From assembly GCA_021647365.1 (NCBI GenBank), contig JAKIUW010000018.1, positions 6,981 to 70,980 on the forward strand: a stretch of DNA of 64,000 bases, given 5' to 3'. Below, piece by piece: positions 1-8,541 of the stretch. How positions within the stretch are numbered: the first letter of the stretch is position 1; every line of letters begins with the position of its first letter. The notes below the pieces were generated by a model that saw only the letters and a program-made list of their open reading frames with translations, did no database searches and was not told where the DNA came from. The stretch is from Cocleimonas sp. (lineage in GTDB: Bacteria; Pseudomonadota; Gammaproteobacteria; Thiotrichales; Thiotrichaceae). Made by a program: the position numbers and the translations under genes.

Positions 1-1561
1 TTAATTTATTGGTTAACCATGGCGTAAATGCAAATGCAGCAAAAAGTGAAAATATCATTGCCACCGAGCCTAATATAGGAATTGGTGACATATAAGGCCC
101 CATCATTCCACTAACAAAACCCATTGGAAGCAATGCAGCAATAACGGTAAAAGTTGCCAGTATAGTTGGATTTCCCACTTCTCGAACAGCATCAACAGCC
201 ACATCCACATCTAGATTTCCTGACATTAGCCATCGCCGATAAATATTTTCCACTACCACTATGGCATCATCGACCAAAATACCGATGGAGAATATCAGTG
301 CAAACAAGCTAACTCGATCAATGGTTAAACCTAATAGCCAAGCAGAAAACACGGTTACGGTTATAACAACAGGAATAATAATAAATGTGACTAAAGATGC
401 CCTCCAACCCAAGAAAAACAACACCAATATGGTAACCATCAATGTAGCTTCGCCCAATTTAAACAAAAGTTCATTTACTTTTGCCTTAGCTGATGCGCCA
501 TAGTTTCGGGTGATTTCTACGTGTACATTGTCGGGTATCAAACGCCCCTTAAAATGCTCAACTCTTGCCAAAACTGCTTCTGCAACTTTTACTCCATTTG
601 AACCATGCTTTTTTGCGATTGCGATAGTAACTGCTGGCGCACCATTAGCAAGTTCAACACCATCCTTCTTGCCTGCCTTACCTGTGTAGTATCCAACCAC
701 TTTAGTTGCTTCACTAGGCCCCGCGGAAACTGTGGCTACATCTCGCACATAAACAGGTCGGCCATCTATTACTGCCACCATCAAACGCTTAATATCTTCC
801 GCAGACTTTAAAAAAGAACCTGTTATTACTTTTAGAAATTTATCACCCGGCTCAACTGAACCTGCATTTCGCTCAGAGTTTGCCATACGAATCGTATTGG
901 CAACCTGTCCAAGTGATACCCCGTATGTAGCTAAACGCTCTGGCAACACTTCAAGTAAGAGTTGATCAGTTCTACCATCAACAACAAAACTCTGGCTAGC
1001 ATTAGGCACCTCTCGAAGCTTTTGCAGGAGATCAAGTGCAACCAATTTCAGTGAAGCATCGTCAACATTATTTGACCACAAAGTTATAGACACAACAGGA
1101 ACATCATCCACACCTACTGGCTTTACTAAAAAGCCTGCAATTCCTTGTGGCATCCTATTCTTATTAGAAGCCAGCTTGTCATTTAATTTTACGATTGATG
1201 ATTCAAAATTTTCACCCACTTTGAATTGCACGGTAACCATCGCCTGCCCACGAGATGAAGCAGAGTAAACATGCTTTACACCCGTAATCTCAGACATAAT
1301 ACCTTCAAGCGGCCTAGCTACCTGACTCTCTACCTCAGTAGCTGTCGCACCAGGGTAACTTACAAAAATATCTACCATAGGAACAGATATTTGAGGATCC
1401 TCTTGGCGAGGTGTCATCTGCATACCCAATAAGCCTAATGCAAGAAATGCTATCAACAAAAGCAAAGCTAGCGGGGAAGTGATAAACATCTTGGCCACAC
1501 TACCTGCTAGGCCTAAGTTATTTTTTTCTTCATTCTCTTTCGATGTATTCTGGTCAGTCAT
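1..1561 (-). CDS. RND efflux permease, N-terminal part (runs off left edge)
   Basis: Inner-membrane, proton-driven efflux permease of the RND superfamily; it would work with the adaptor encoded just upstream (42 nt gap) and an outer-membrane channel not seen here. The frame starts with ATG at 1561 and stays open to base 1, giving 520 codons. A first membrane helix lies near residues 25-50, followed by porter-domain sequence with PRQEDPQISVPMVD and YPGATATEVE. The segment GILVDDAIVVVENI carries the adjacent Asp pair (about residues 431-432) expected for the proton relay of transmembrane helix 4. The substrate cannot be told from this half of the protein. The C-terminal half lies outside the window. 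Confidence 0.9.
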   Translation of the reverse strand, partial: MTDQNTSKENEEKNNLGLAGSVAKMFITSPLALLLLIAFLALGLLGMQMTPRQEDPQISVPMVDIFVSYPGATATEVESQVARPLEGIMSEITGVKHVYSASSRGQAMVTVQFKVGENFESSIVKLNDKLASNKNRMPQGIAGFLVKPVGVDDVPVVSITLWSNNVDDASLKLVALDLLQKLREVPNASQSFVVDGRTDQLLLEVLPERLATYGVSLGQVANTIRMANSERNAGSVEPGDKFLKVITGSFLKSAEDIKRLMVAVIDGRPVYVRDVATVSAGPSEATKVVGYYTGKAGKKDGVELANGAPAVTIAIAKKHGSNGVKVAEAVLARVEHFKGRLIPDNVHVEITRNYGASAKAKVNELLFKLGEATLMVTILVLFFLGWRASLVTFIIIPVVITVTVFSAWLLGLTIDRVSLFALIFSIGILVDDAIVVVENIYRRWLMSGNLDVDVAVDAVREVGNPTILATFTVIAALLPMGFVSGMMGPYMSPIPILGSVAMIFSLFAAFAFTPWLTNKL

Positions 1562-1603
1562 AAGATTATCTTCAAGTCAGTTAGTTTAAAGGAAGCACTC
1601 AGA

Positions 1604-2794
1604 CTAAGACCCTGGATACCAACCTCTCGAAGCCCCTACTGGGGGATTATTAATTATTCTTTCTCCTGCTTTTAGCCCAGACACAACAGAAATTGTAGTA
1701 CCATCACCTTGTGTTGCACCAGTACGAATCAAACGCAAAGAAGATGTTTTCTTTGATTCATCTGCGACCAAAACTGTAGGCAAACTACGCCCAGCAATCA
1801 AAGCCGTCTTTGGAATAGTAATAACCATATTGCCACCTGAAGATGAATCAGGCAAATATACCTCAGCATACATACCTGGTGAAGCTAATACACCTACAGG
1901 CAAATCAAATTTCACAACAACCGTATGCCTAGAAGGATCAGCCACTGGGTATATTTGAGAAACACGAGCACATAGCCCGTCAGAACTATTCGTAGAAGAG
2001 TTACATATTATTGCTGGTTTACTACTGCCAATACGAACAGGGACGCTCATACCTTTTCTTAAACTTGCTACCAACATAGAAGGCACATCAGCCTTCAAGC
2101 GTAAATACTTAACAAAACCATATTTCATCAGTGGCTGACCCGGCTGAACAGCATCACCTTCTTCAACCATCTTTGCCATGATAATACCTTCAAAAGGCGC
2201 GACTGAAATCGTATCTTTTATTTTCGTATTCAATTCATTAAGTTGCGACCACACCATCATCACTTGGCTTTCCGCTTGTGAGACACCAGTAGCACGGCTA
2301 AGTAAATCAGAATAACGGTTATAACCTGTGTTTGTTTCACCCATCATCCCATACATAGGTCTAGTAAAATAAATATCCATCATTGAGGGCATACCCATAC
2401 CTGGCATACCTGAAATATCTTTGCTACGCGGCGAAACAACTTCGCGACGATACTGTGCTTGTGAATTTTTAAGTGCTGCTTGAGCGGATGTTACCTGCGT
2501 CCAAAGTGTATTTCTCTTTGCTAGAAGCTGCGCATCATCAATTTTTACCAATACATCATCTTTCTTAAACTTTGACCCTACATCACCCATTAGTGCTGTT
2601 ATTTTTCCGGGCATTTGAGCCGTTACGGTAATTTCTTTATAAGGAACAACGGTGCTTCCCAATACAGTCTGAAAGCTAGACTGCGAACTATTAACCGTCA
2701 CAATATCAGCAGCATTTATTGGTATTAGCACAAGCAACGACAGCAACAAACACGAATTAACAACAAGCACTTTTAGATGTTTGCATTTCAACAT
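1604..2794 (-). CDS. RND efflux periplasmic adaptor (HlyD/MFP family)
   Basis: Periplasmic membrane-fusion protein linking the neighbouring RND permease to an outer-membrane channel. The chosen ATG at 2794 has AAGGA 8 nt upstream and begins a signal peptide (about residues 1-28, ending PINA); an earlier in-frame start at 2863 has no such support. Barrel-sandwich halves can be seen as MPGKITALMGDVG and later VAPFEGIIMAKMVEEGDAV, with an alpha-hairpin between them. Within the hairpin, residues 129-152 hold eight methionines in 23 positions. That could bind soft metals such as Cu(I) or Ag(I), but similar Met-rich segments may simply be a family trait. First gene of a two-gene operon. Confidence 0.88.
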   Translation of the reverse strand: MLKCKHLKVLVVNSCLLLSLLVLIPINAADIVTVNSSQSSFQTVLGSTVVPYKEITVTAQMPGKITALMGDVGSKFKKDDVLVKIDDAQLLAKRNTLWTQVTSAQAALKNSQAQYRREVVSPRSKDISGMPGMGMPSMMDIYFTRPMYGMMGETNTGYNRYSDLLSRATGVSQAESQVMMVWSQLNELNTKIKDTISVAPFEGIIMAKMVEEGDAVQPGQPLMKYGFVKYLRLKADVPSMLVASLRKGMSVPVRIGSSKPAIICNSSTNSSDGLCARVSQIYPVADPSRHTVVVKFDLPVGVLASPGMYAEVYLPDSSSGGNMVITIPKTALIAGRSLPTVLVADESKKTSSLRLIRTGATQGDGTTISVVSGLKAGERIINNPPVGASRGWYPGS

Positions 2795-3030
2795 TATAGT
2801 TTTCCTTTTTTGAATCACACCGGCTCCTGACAGTATATTTAGGACTACTAAAAGAAGTACCACCCGATTATAAAAGCGATATGTTTCAACTTGAGGGAGC
2901 CGATAAAACCGCCATACTTAGCAACCTCTGACTATAGCTTTTTAAGAAGAGTAATTCCAGTTAAAATACGGCCTTTAAAGCCAAAATACCAACCATTAAT
3001 ACATTTGAATAATCATCGAATACACAAATA

Positions 3031-3633
3031 TCACTGAATAAAAAACAAACGAACAATTTTTCCCCAGTCCTTATGTTCCAGTGTTAACTCCACCGCTTTA
3101 GGAATTTCTTTTGCAGAATTCCAATTCTCTTTCCAGCTATTTTTATTATTTAAAAATTTAAACGACAATGACTCAATTCCTTCCAGTAAAGACATTGCAA
3201 TTGGCTTCGCATCAATATGGTCAACCATGTTCCAACTCATCCTGATAAGCTTTTTATCTTGAACATCATATCTCACTCGTTGTAACGAGCTACGAACGAG
3301 ATCTGTTGGATTAGAGTTTCCTGCTCGTGTAAATTCTATTATTCCTTCAGAACCCAAGCCCGAGTCCAATGCAGGCGACGGCTTGCCATAACCTGAGCTT
3401 CTAGGTCGCAAGATCAACTGACGCATATCACGTTCAATAAACATCATGCTACGCTGTAGCTTTTTTAACTTTTCTTCTTGGGCTGTAATTACCTCATTAC
3501 TTTTAAACACATTAGCTAATGTCGTATAAGCCATAATAGACATAAAAGAAAAAATCACCATTGCCACCAACAGCTCAAGCAGAGTAAACCCTTGATTTAA
3601 AGAATTTAATTGTTTTTTTTGTGCAAGCATCAT
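3031..3633 (-). CDS. gspJ: Type II secretion minor pseudopilin GspJ
   Basis: Minor pseudopilin of the type II secretion pilus tip. The N-terminus has a prepilin peptidase site, NQG followed by FTLLELLVAMVIFSF, with Glu at position 5 of the mature protein and a hydrophobic helix. The 200-residue length and order after gspG, gspH and gspI fit GspJ. The start codon overlaps the gspI stop by 4 nt, so translation is probably coupled. No gspK follows: the next gene downstream is the unrelated RND adaptor, so the rest of the secretion system must lie elsewhere. Confidence 0.85.
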   Translation of the reverse strand: MMLAQKKQLNSLNQGFTLLELLVAMVIFSFMSIMAYTTLANVFKSNEVITAQEEKLKKLQRSMMFIERDMRQLILRPRSSGYGKPSPALDSGLGSEGIIEFTRAGNSNPTDLVRSSLQRVRYDVQDKKLIRMSWNMVDHIDAKPIAMSLLEGIESLSFKFLNNKNSWKENWNSAKEIPKAVELTLEHKDWGKIVRLFFIQ

Positions 3634-4004
3634 GGTTGAGCCAAAAACCCAACAACCGTTGCATAAGGATTAGAGTCAGAATCATTTACAGGACTCACAG
3701 AAATTTCTACTCGTTTAATCCTTTTATCTTCTGTTTTTATTATTTTTTGTACCCACTTCCATTCTTGGCTAGCCATCTCGCTATTACCTTTGGCTTCACC
3801 CAATTTTGGCCATGCTTTTTCAATATTTAGTTTTGCGATTTGATTAAGAGCCACCCATTGAGCAAAAGTTTTATTAGATAAGCGAGATGTATTCTGAGCT
3901 GCATTACCCATCACTTTTATCGCCCCGCCTAACGCAATAGCAACAACAAACAAAGCTATCATCACTTCAAGCAACGTAAAGCCAGATGTTTTTCTATTCA
4001 TCAT
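3630..4004 (-). CDS. gspI: Type II secretion minor pseudopilin GspI
   Basis: Minor pseudopilin, 124 residues, the usual length for GspI. It has a short basic leader, cleavage after KTSG and mature start FTLLEVMIALFVVAIAL with Glu5. GspI is known to nucleate the tip complex with GspJ and GspK. The gene overlaps gspH by 11 nt at its start and gspJ by 4 nt at its end, as in compact gsp operons. The region after the helix (QWVALNQIAKLNIEKAW) matches the family pattern of GspI. The paralogue is assigned by order as well as sequence. Confidence 0.85.
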   Translation of the reverse strand: MMNRKTSGFTLLEVMIALFVVAIALGGAIKVMGNAAQNTSRLSNKTFAQWVALNQIAKLNIEKAWPKLGEAKGNSEMASQEWKWVQKIIKTEDKRIKRVEISVSPVNDSDSNPYATVVGFLAQP

Positions 4005-4509
4005 TAAATTTAAACACTTGCTCTAAGTTTCCCGCCCCATCAAACTTGATTGTCGCGGTACTTTTATCCTGATTGGTTAAAATATAAACAAACGATGTCA
4101 TTTCACCGCTTGAAAATATAACAATTTGAGGTTTTTTTATTTTTTCAGGCTTCAAAAGCTTAATTTTTACGCCTTCTAAAACCACTTCCGCTTGAATATC
4201 TTCTGTTATTTTACGACTTGTAAAAGGCTTATCTGAATAAGACTCCCAAGCCGTTCCCGACCAACGATGAAACGAGTAACCTGCATCACTTATTGATAAG
4301 CCAAAATCTCGGGATTGTAAGATCGCCTCATCTTGCGCGAGAGACATAAGCGCACTAAAACGAGAACTCTGCTCTTTTAATCGATCATTGGTGCTATCTG
4401 GAAACGATATAACAACCGCTCCCATCAATATTGCCGCAATAACAACCACGACCATTATTTCGATCAGTGTAAAGCCCTGTTGTTTATTTTTCATTGGCTT
4501 AATACTCAA
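3994..4509 (-). CDS. gspH: Type II secretion minor pseudopilin GspH
   Basis: Minor pseudopilin at the junction of tip and shaft of the secretion pseudopilus. It has a prepilin site KQQG followed by FTLIEIMVVVVIAAILMG, and the typical MSLAQDEAILQSRDFGLSI segment of the GspH/FimT family. The longest frame starts at TTG (4509); the in-frame ATG at 4494 gives a more usual six-residue leader and may be the true start. It follows gspG after a small hairpin and overlaps gspI. Length (171, or 166 from the ATG) is normal. Confidence 0.83.
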   Translation of the reverse strand: MSIKPMKNKQQGFTLIEIMVVVVIAAILMGAVVISFPDSTNDRLKEQSSRFSALMSLAQDEAILQSRDFGLSISDAGYSFHRWSGTAWESYSDKPFTSRKITEDIQAEVVLEGVKIKLLKPEKIKKPQIVIFSSGEMTSFVYILTNQDKSTATIKFDGAGNLEQVFKFNDE

Positions 4510-4512
4510 ACA

Positions 4513-4532
4513 TTTAGATTGTTAGCAATCTA
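4513..4532 (-). other. Small hairpin between gspG and gspH
   Basis: A perfect 8-bp inverted repeat with a 4-nt loop (TTAGATTG, CTAA, CAATCTAA on the minus strand) begins within the gspG stop codon. There is no T-run after it, so it is not a classical terminator. It could slow RNA decay or reduce read-through into the minor pseudopilin genes, since GspG is needed in large excess over GspH-J. This role is inference. Confidence 0.4.
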
Positions 4533-4976
4533 ATTATCTAAGTTCCAACTACCTACATCATCTTCACTTTGAATACCGTCAGGCCCAAATGAATAAATAT
4601 CAATATCACCGTGCGAACCTGGGCTTAGGTATTTGTAAGGGTTTTTCCAAGGATCAACAGGTGTTTTCTTCATGTACTGCCTCCAGTTTTTTGGTGCTGG
4701 ATCACCAGAAGGCTTACTCACTAATGCTTCCAAACCTTGATCTGTCGTTGGATAAGCATAGTTTTCTGCTTTATAAAGTTCCAACATAGATTCAATACTT
4801 TTAATATCGGTACCTGCACGTGAAATACTCGCCTTCTCTATATTGCCAAGCAATGATGGCCCTATCGCTGCTGCCATAATTGCAATAATAACAACCACAA
4901 CCATAACTTCTAACAATGTAAAACCTTTGTTTTTACTCTTTTTCACAAGAACCATCCTGTTTTTTGCTTTACTCAT
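4530..4976 (-). CDS. gspG: Type II secretion major pseudopilin GspG
   Basis: Major pseudopilin that polymerises into the periplasmic pseudopilus of the type II secretion system. The leader ends NKG and the mature protein starts FTLLEVMVVVVIIAIMAA with Glu5. The rest is classical GspG: YKAENYAYPTTDQGLEALV, then PVDPWKNPYKYLSPG and a C-terminal calcium-site loop with DIYSFGPDG and EDDVGSW. First gene of the gspGHIJ run; it diverges from the rhombosortase gene with 56 nt between their starts, so the two share a promoter region. Length 148 is typical. Confidence 0.95.
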   Translation of the reverse strand: MSKAKNRMVLVKKSKNKGFTLLEVMVVVVIIAIMAAAIGPSLLGNIEKASISRAGTDIKSIESMLELYKAENYAYPTTDQGLEALVSKPSGDPAPKNWRQYMKKTPVDPWKNPYKYLSPGSHGDIDIYSFGPDGIQSEDDVGSWNLDN

Positions 4977-5032
4977 TTATATTACCCATATTAAAAATAG
5001 TTTTGATAGTGCTATTCTGCCATAGTTAGCCC

Positions 5033-5611
5033 ATGATAACCAAACCATTGAAACCACTTATATTAAATATACTTGCATTTTCTATCATCATCATTGTTTT
5101 TCAATTTTTCCAAAGCGATTTAGTTTTTTATCGTGAGAATATAAATACAGGACAATGGTGGCGGATTATTAGCGGAAACTTTGTTCATTCAAACTACCCT
5201 CACCTCTTTATGAACCTTGCTGGACTATGGGTTTTTGGCTTTTTATTTATCGACAGTTTGCCCTTGAAGACTTTTTTTGCGAGCATTTTATTACTTAGTT
5301 TATCCGTAGGATTTGGCCTATATTTCTTTGACCTTAACTTACAAAAATACTACGGGTTTTCAGGCATCCTTTATGGTTTATTTTTGGTAGGTGCATCAAC
5401 CGCAATATTTAAAAAAGATTATCTGGCAGGCATTGCTGTAGCTATCGTGATTATTGCTAAAATCATTTGGGATTTATTAAACGGCGGAAGCCCCTCAAGC
5501 GCTGAGTTGATCGGCATTCCTGTCGCTGTACATGCGCATTTATATGGTGCTTTAGGGGCTATTGCTATAAGCAGTATTCTTTACATATTAAACAAAAACA
5601 CACCCCCCTAG
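5033..5611 (+). CDS. rrtA: Rhombosortase (rhomboid-family GlyGly-CTERM protease)
   Basis: Inner-membrane serine protease of the rhomboid family, 192 residues with about six hydrophobic helices. The catalytic Ser motif is in YYGFSGILYG and the His in HAHLYGALGA; HSNYPHLFMNLAGLWVFG is the helix-2 region. The compact form and this motif style match rhombosortase, which in other bacteria cuts the GlyGly-CTERM tail of type II secretion substrates. The divergent gspG operon supports that reading. No protein in this window carries such a tail. The last codons and the TAG stop lie inside a dispersed repeat arm, so the C-terminus has been shaped by the repeat. Confidence 0.82.
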   Translation: MITKPLKPLILNILAFSIIIIVFQFFQSDLVFYRENINTGQWWRIISGNFVHSNYPHLFMNLAGLWVFGFLFIDSLPLKTFFASILLLSLSVGFGLYFFDLNLQKYYGFSGILYGLFLVGASTAIFKKDYLAGIAVAIVIIAKIIWDLLNGGSPSSAELIGIPVAVHAHLYGALGAIAISSILYILNKNTPP

Positions 5612-5623
5612 TTTTACATGATG
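5599..5623 (+). repeat. Dispersed repeat arm R1 (single, TAG variant)
   Basis: Single arm: CACACCCCCC, TAG, TTTTACATGATG. No facing arm follows. It overlaps the 3' end of the rhombosortase gene: ACA CCC CCC TAG encodes Thr-Pro-Pro-stop. The repeat lies between convergent genes rrtA and comF. Confidence 0.9.
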
Positions 5624-5629
5624 AAGAGT

Positions 5630-6328
5630 TTATTTGATAACTGCTCTAGCGATAGACCATACTCCTACTTTTTTCACCCCTAACTTCTTCAACAAAATGG
5701 CTAGTTCATTGGCGGTAGAACCCGTCGTTACCACATCGTCAACAATAACAATATGATCATAGCCTGACAGGCTTTCTTTTTTTATTATTTCAAAACAGCC
5801 ACGAATATTTTTCTTTCGCTCCACCGCTGTCAAATCTGTCTGTGTACGTGTTTGTCTTTTTCGCCTAACCAAATCTAACCCAATCGGTATATCCAGTTGC
5901 TTAGCAATAGGGCGTGCAATTTCAAGTGATTGGTTAAAGCCACGCTTTATTAATCTATTCTTATGCAAGGGTACTGGCAATATTACATCAGGCAGATTTT
6001 CAGCAGACTCTTCTGATAGTCGCGCCAAAAACAACTCCGCTAAAATTGCTGCATGAGCTAATTTTTGATTGTATTTAAGCTCAGTGATTAGGTAATCCAA
6101 TGGGATTTCGTAGTGATACAAACATAAGGTGTAATCAACGGCTGTTGGGCTTTTAAAGCATTGACCACAAATGGAATGGTCCTCATTGGCTAACTCCAAT
6201 GGCAAGCCGCATTGCTGGCAGGCATTCTCCAAGATAGGAAAATCTTGTCTGCATGGCTCACACAGCGAAATGGTCTTCACCACTGAGTCACCACAAAGCA
6301 CACAAGCAGATTTTAAAAACAACCCCAT
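5630..6328 (-). CDS. comF: ComF family amidophosphoribosyltransferase-like protein
   Basis: ComF-type protein: an N-terminal zinc-ribbon region with four CxxC pairs (CVLCG, CEPC, CQQCG, CGQC) followed by a type I phosphoribosyltransferase fold. The PRPP-binding loop reads IVDDVVTTGSTANEL, preceded by LPVPLHKNRLIKRGFNQS, the family signature. ComF is known to help single-strand DNA uptake in natural transformation; its biochemical role is not settled. I take the Met at 6328 (GLFLKSACVLCG) as start because the longer frame to 6394 adds a hydrophobic stretch not usual for the family and would overlap the moaC leader. Divergent from moaC. Confidence 0.87.
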   Translation of the reverse strand: MGLFLKSACVLCGDSVVKTISLCEPCRQDFPILENACQQCGLPLELANEDHSICGQCFKSPTAVDYTLCLYHYEIPLDYLITELKYNQKLAHAAILAELFLARLSEESAENLPDVILPVPLHKNRLIKRGFNQSLEIARPIAKQLDIPIGLDLVRRKRQTRTQTDLTAVERKKNIRGCFEIIKKESLSGYDHIVIVDDVVTTGSTANELAILLKKLGVKKVGVWSIARAVIK

Positions 6329-6405
6329 GAATAAAACTACGCTAGAATAAAGTATTATTTTAGCACAGCCAAGACAAACCCTTTCCACAAACATTGAGAA
6401 CCAAG

Positions 6406-6909
6406 ATGACAGAAGCCATTAGTGATAACACCAACTTGACTCACTTCAATCAACAGGGCGACGCTCACATGGTAGATGTTGGCAACAAAGCCATCACTAA
6501 ACGTGTTGCTGTCACCGAAGGACGTATTTTTATGGAAGCCACAACTCTGCAAAAAGTTATAGATGGCGACAATAAAAAGGGCGATGTATTAGGCATTGCA
6601 CGTATTGCTGGCATTATGGCGACGAAGAAAACCGCCGAACTAATCCCACTCTGCCACCCCTTGGCGATTACTCATGTTGATATTCAACTCAAAACCGAAG
6701 ACAGCCCACCCGCTGTTTATTGCCAATCGACCGTTGAAGTGAGTGGACAAACAGGTGTGGAGATGGAAGCACTCAACGCAACACAAGTCGCCTTATTAAC
6801 CGTTTATGATATGTGCAAAGCGGTTGATCGCGGAATGACTATTGACGGCGTGCGTTTATTGAAAAAAAGTGGCGGTAAATCGGGCGATTGGGTGGTAGAA
6901 GACGCTTAA
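6406..6909 (+). CDS. moaC: Cyclic pyranopterin monophosphate synthase MoaC
   Basis: Second enzyme of molybdenum cofactor synthesis, converting 3',8-cyclo-GTP to cyclic pyranopterin monophosphate. Family blocks visible: HMVDVGNKAITKRVAVTEG near the N-terminus, KKTAELIPLCHPL around the active site, EVSGQTGVEMEALNATQVA, and TVYDMCKAVDRGM. The ATG at 6406 gives 167 residues, the normal size; an in-frame TTG at 6394 is less likely. Cytoplasmic. The moaDE genes lie 2 kb downstream on the other strand, beyond nhaB; moaA is not in the window. Confidence 0.95.
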   Translation: MTEAISDNTNLTHFNQQGDAHMVDVGNKAITKRVAVTEGRIFMEATTLQKVIDGDNKKGDVLGIARIAGIMATKKTAELIPLCHPLAITHVDIQLKTEDSPPAVYCQSTVEVSGQTGVEMEALNATQVALLTVYDMCKAVDRGMTIDGVRLLKKSGGKSGDWVVEDA

Positions 6910-6972
6910 TTCTGTTCTACTACCCTTTCTAAAATATTACATTACCCAACCCCTTTTTGGAGATAAATTTGC

Positions 6973-8454
6973 ATGCTTAAAATAGCATTTAACAGCTTTC
7001 TTGGCGGAAGCCCTAACTGGTTTAAAATAACCATCATCGCTTTCTTGGCTTTGAGCTATCCTGCTATGTTGCTATTGGGTGATAGCGGACACACCGTTGT
7101 GGGATGGGCATTTATTGCTATGTTTATCCTATCATTAGCGATGGCATTAAAATGTTACCCGCTCCAGTCTGGAGGGCTACTCGCTATAGGAACATTGCTA
7201 TTGGGGCTAACCACCCCCCAAACCGTTTGGCATGAAATCCAACAAAATCTTGGCGTTATTTTATTACTAGTCTTTATGGTTAGCTTTATTTACTTCATGC
7301 AACCTTTGTTGATCTTTATCTTTGGTAAAATTTTATTAAAAATTGAAAATAAAATTGCTCTTTCATTGATGTTTTCTTTTTCGGCGGCGTTCTTATCTGC
7401 CTTTCTTGATGCTTTAACGGTAACAGCGGTATTGATTTCAGTATTTGTCGCGCTGTATGGCGTGTATGAAAAAGTACATTCCTCTGTGGGTGTGGACTTT
7501 AACGAAAATGAAACCTTTGACCGTAAAGAAATGGGGGGCGATTCTTTAGAAGAGTTTCGTTCATTCTTACGCTCACTAGTTATGCACGGTGCAGTGGGGA
7601 CGGCGTTGGGTGGCGTAATGACATTAGTAGGTGAACCACAAAATCTACTAATTGGTGAAAAACTAGGATGGAGTTTTGTTGAGTTTGCGGTGCAGATGGC
7701 GCACGTAACCATACCAACACTAATTGCAGGATTATTAGTGGTTATCGCCGTAGAAGTGACCAAAACATTTGGCTACGGTGCAAAACTACAACCCCATGTT
7801 AGAGGCATCTTAAAAGGTTATATCGAGAAACAAGACGCAGAGCGCACCGATAAAGAAAAGTATGCTCTAGTTGTGCAAGGCATCTGTGCCGTTATGCTAA
7901 TTTTCGGCTTGGCATTCCATATCATGGAAGTGGGTCTAATAGGCTTGATGTTATTAGTAGTAGTAACAGCCTTTACAGGCATCACCGATGAAGCACGTAT
8001 TGGTCACGCTTTTGAAGAATCACTACCCTTCGTATCATTATTGGTTATTTTCTTTGTTATCGTTGGCATGATTCACGATCAACATCTGTTCACACCTGTT
8101 ATAAATTGGGTACTTGCATTACCTATAGATCAACAACCCCAAGCATTCTTCCTTGCTAACGGAATACTGTCTGCCATCAGTGATAATGTGTTTGTTGCGA
8201 CTGTTTATATCAACGAAGTAAAAGCAGCATTTGATGCAGGCACAATCTCACGTGAGCATTTTGAGACATTAGCGATTGCAATCAATACAGGCACAAACCT
8301 ACCCAGTGTTGCGACTCCTAACGGACAAGCTGCTTTTCTTTTCTTGTTAACATCTGCGCTTGCACCAGCGATTCGATTGGGATATATGAAAATGGTGATA
8401 ATGGCATTGCCGTATACAATTGTATTAACGATTGTTGGGTATTTGTTTCAGTAA
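6973..8454 (+). CDS. nhaB: Na+/H+ antiporter NhaB
   Basis: Inner-membrane sodium/proton antiporter, 493 residues, close in length and along the whole sequence to E. coli NhaB (about 513). Recognisable blocks: FLGGSPNWFK at the N-terminus, MALKCYPLQSGGLLAIG, AAFLSAFLDALTVTAVLISV, GTALGGVMTLVGEPQNLLIG, NGILSAISDNVFVATVYINE and INTGTNLPSVATPNGQAAF. The start has GGAG 10 nt upstream. It points to a sodium-rich habitat or alkaline stress. It lies between moaC and moaE without a functional link to them that I can see. Confidence 0.96.
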   Translation: MLKIAFNSFLGGSPNWFKITIIAFLALSYPAMLLLGDSGHTVVGWAFIAMFILSLAMALKCYPLQSGGLLAIGTLLLGLTTPQTVWHEIQQNLGVILLLVFMVSFIYFMQPLLIFIFGKILLKIENKIALSLMFSFSAAFLSAFLDALTVTAVLISVFVALYGVYEKVHSSVGVDFNENETFDRKEMGGDSLEEFRSFLRSLVMHGAVGTALGGVMTLVGEPQNLLIGEKLGWSFVEFAVQMAHVTIPTLIAGLLVVIAVEVTKTFGYGAKLQPHVRGILKGYIEKQDAERTDKEKYALVVQGICAVMLIFGLAFHIMEVGLIGLMLLVVVTAFTGITDEARIGHAFEESLPFVSLLVIFFVIVGMIHDQHLFTPVINWVLALPIDQQPQAFFLANGILSAISDNVFVATVYINEVKAAFDAGTISREHFETLAIAINTGTNLPSVATPNGQAAFLFLLTSALAPAIRLGYMKMVIMALPYTIVLTIVGYLFQ

Positions 8455-8472
8455 ATTAATAGTATTAGGAAG

Positions 8473-8497
8473 TACACCCCCCCACTTTTACATGATG
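8473..8497 (+). repeat. Dispersed repeat arm R2 (single, CAC variant)
   Basis: Arm starting TACACCCCCC with variable site CAC, then TTTTACATGATG. No facing arm of the family; instead a different inverted repeat (8500-8526) follows 2 nt later. Lies between the convergent genes nhaB and moaE. Confidence 0.9.
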
Positions 8498-8499
8498 TT

Positions 8500-8526
8500 T
8501 CATTCTCGCAAATTTAGCGGGAATGA
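8500..8526. repeat. Inverted repeat of TCATTCTCGC/GCGGGAATGA type
   Basis: Ten-base arms TCATTCTCGC and GCGGGAATGA (one mismatch) around a 7-nt loop, followed by CGAGG. It resembles the widespread proteobacterial TCATTCCCGC...GCGGGAATGA repeats and recalls the element at 35338. It may act as a bidirectional terminator between nhaB and moaE, though no long T-run is present. Confidence 0.6.
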
Positions 8527-8541
8527 CGAGGTTGGATTATA

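Noticed and set aside
7290..7763. Long minus-strand frame inside nhaB
   Set aside because: It lies wholly within a strongly conserved gene and has a composition typical of an antisense shadow.
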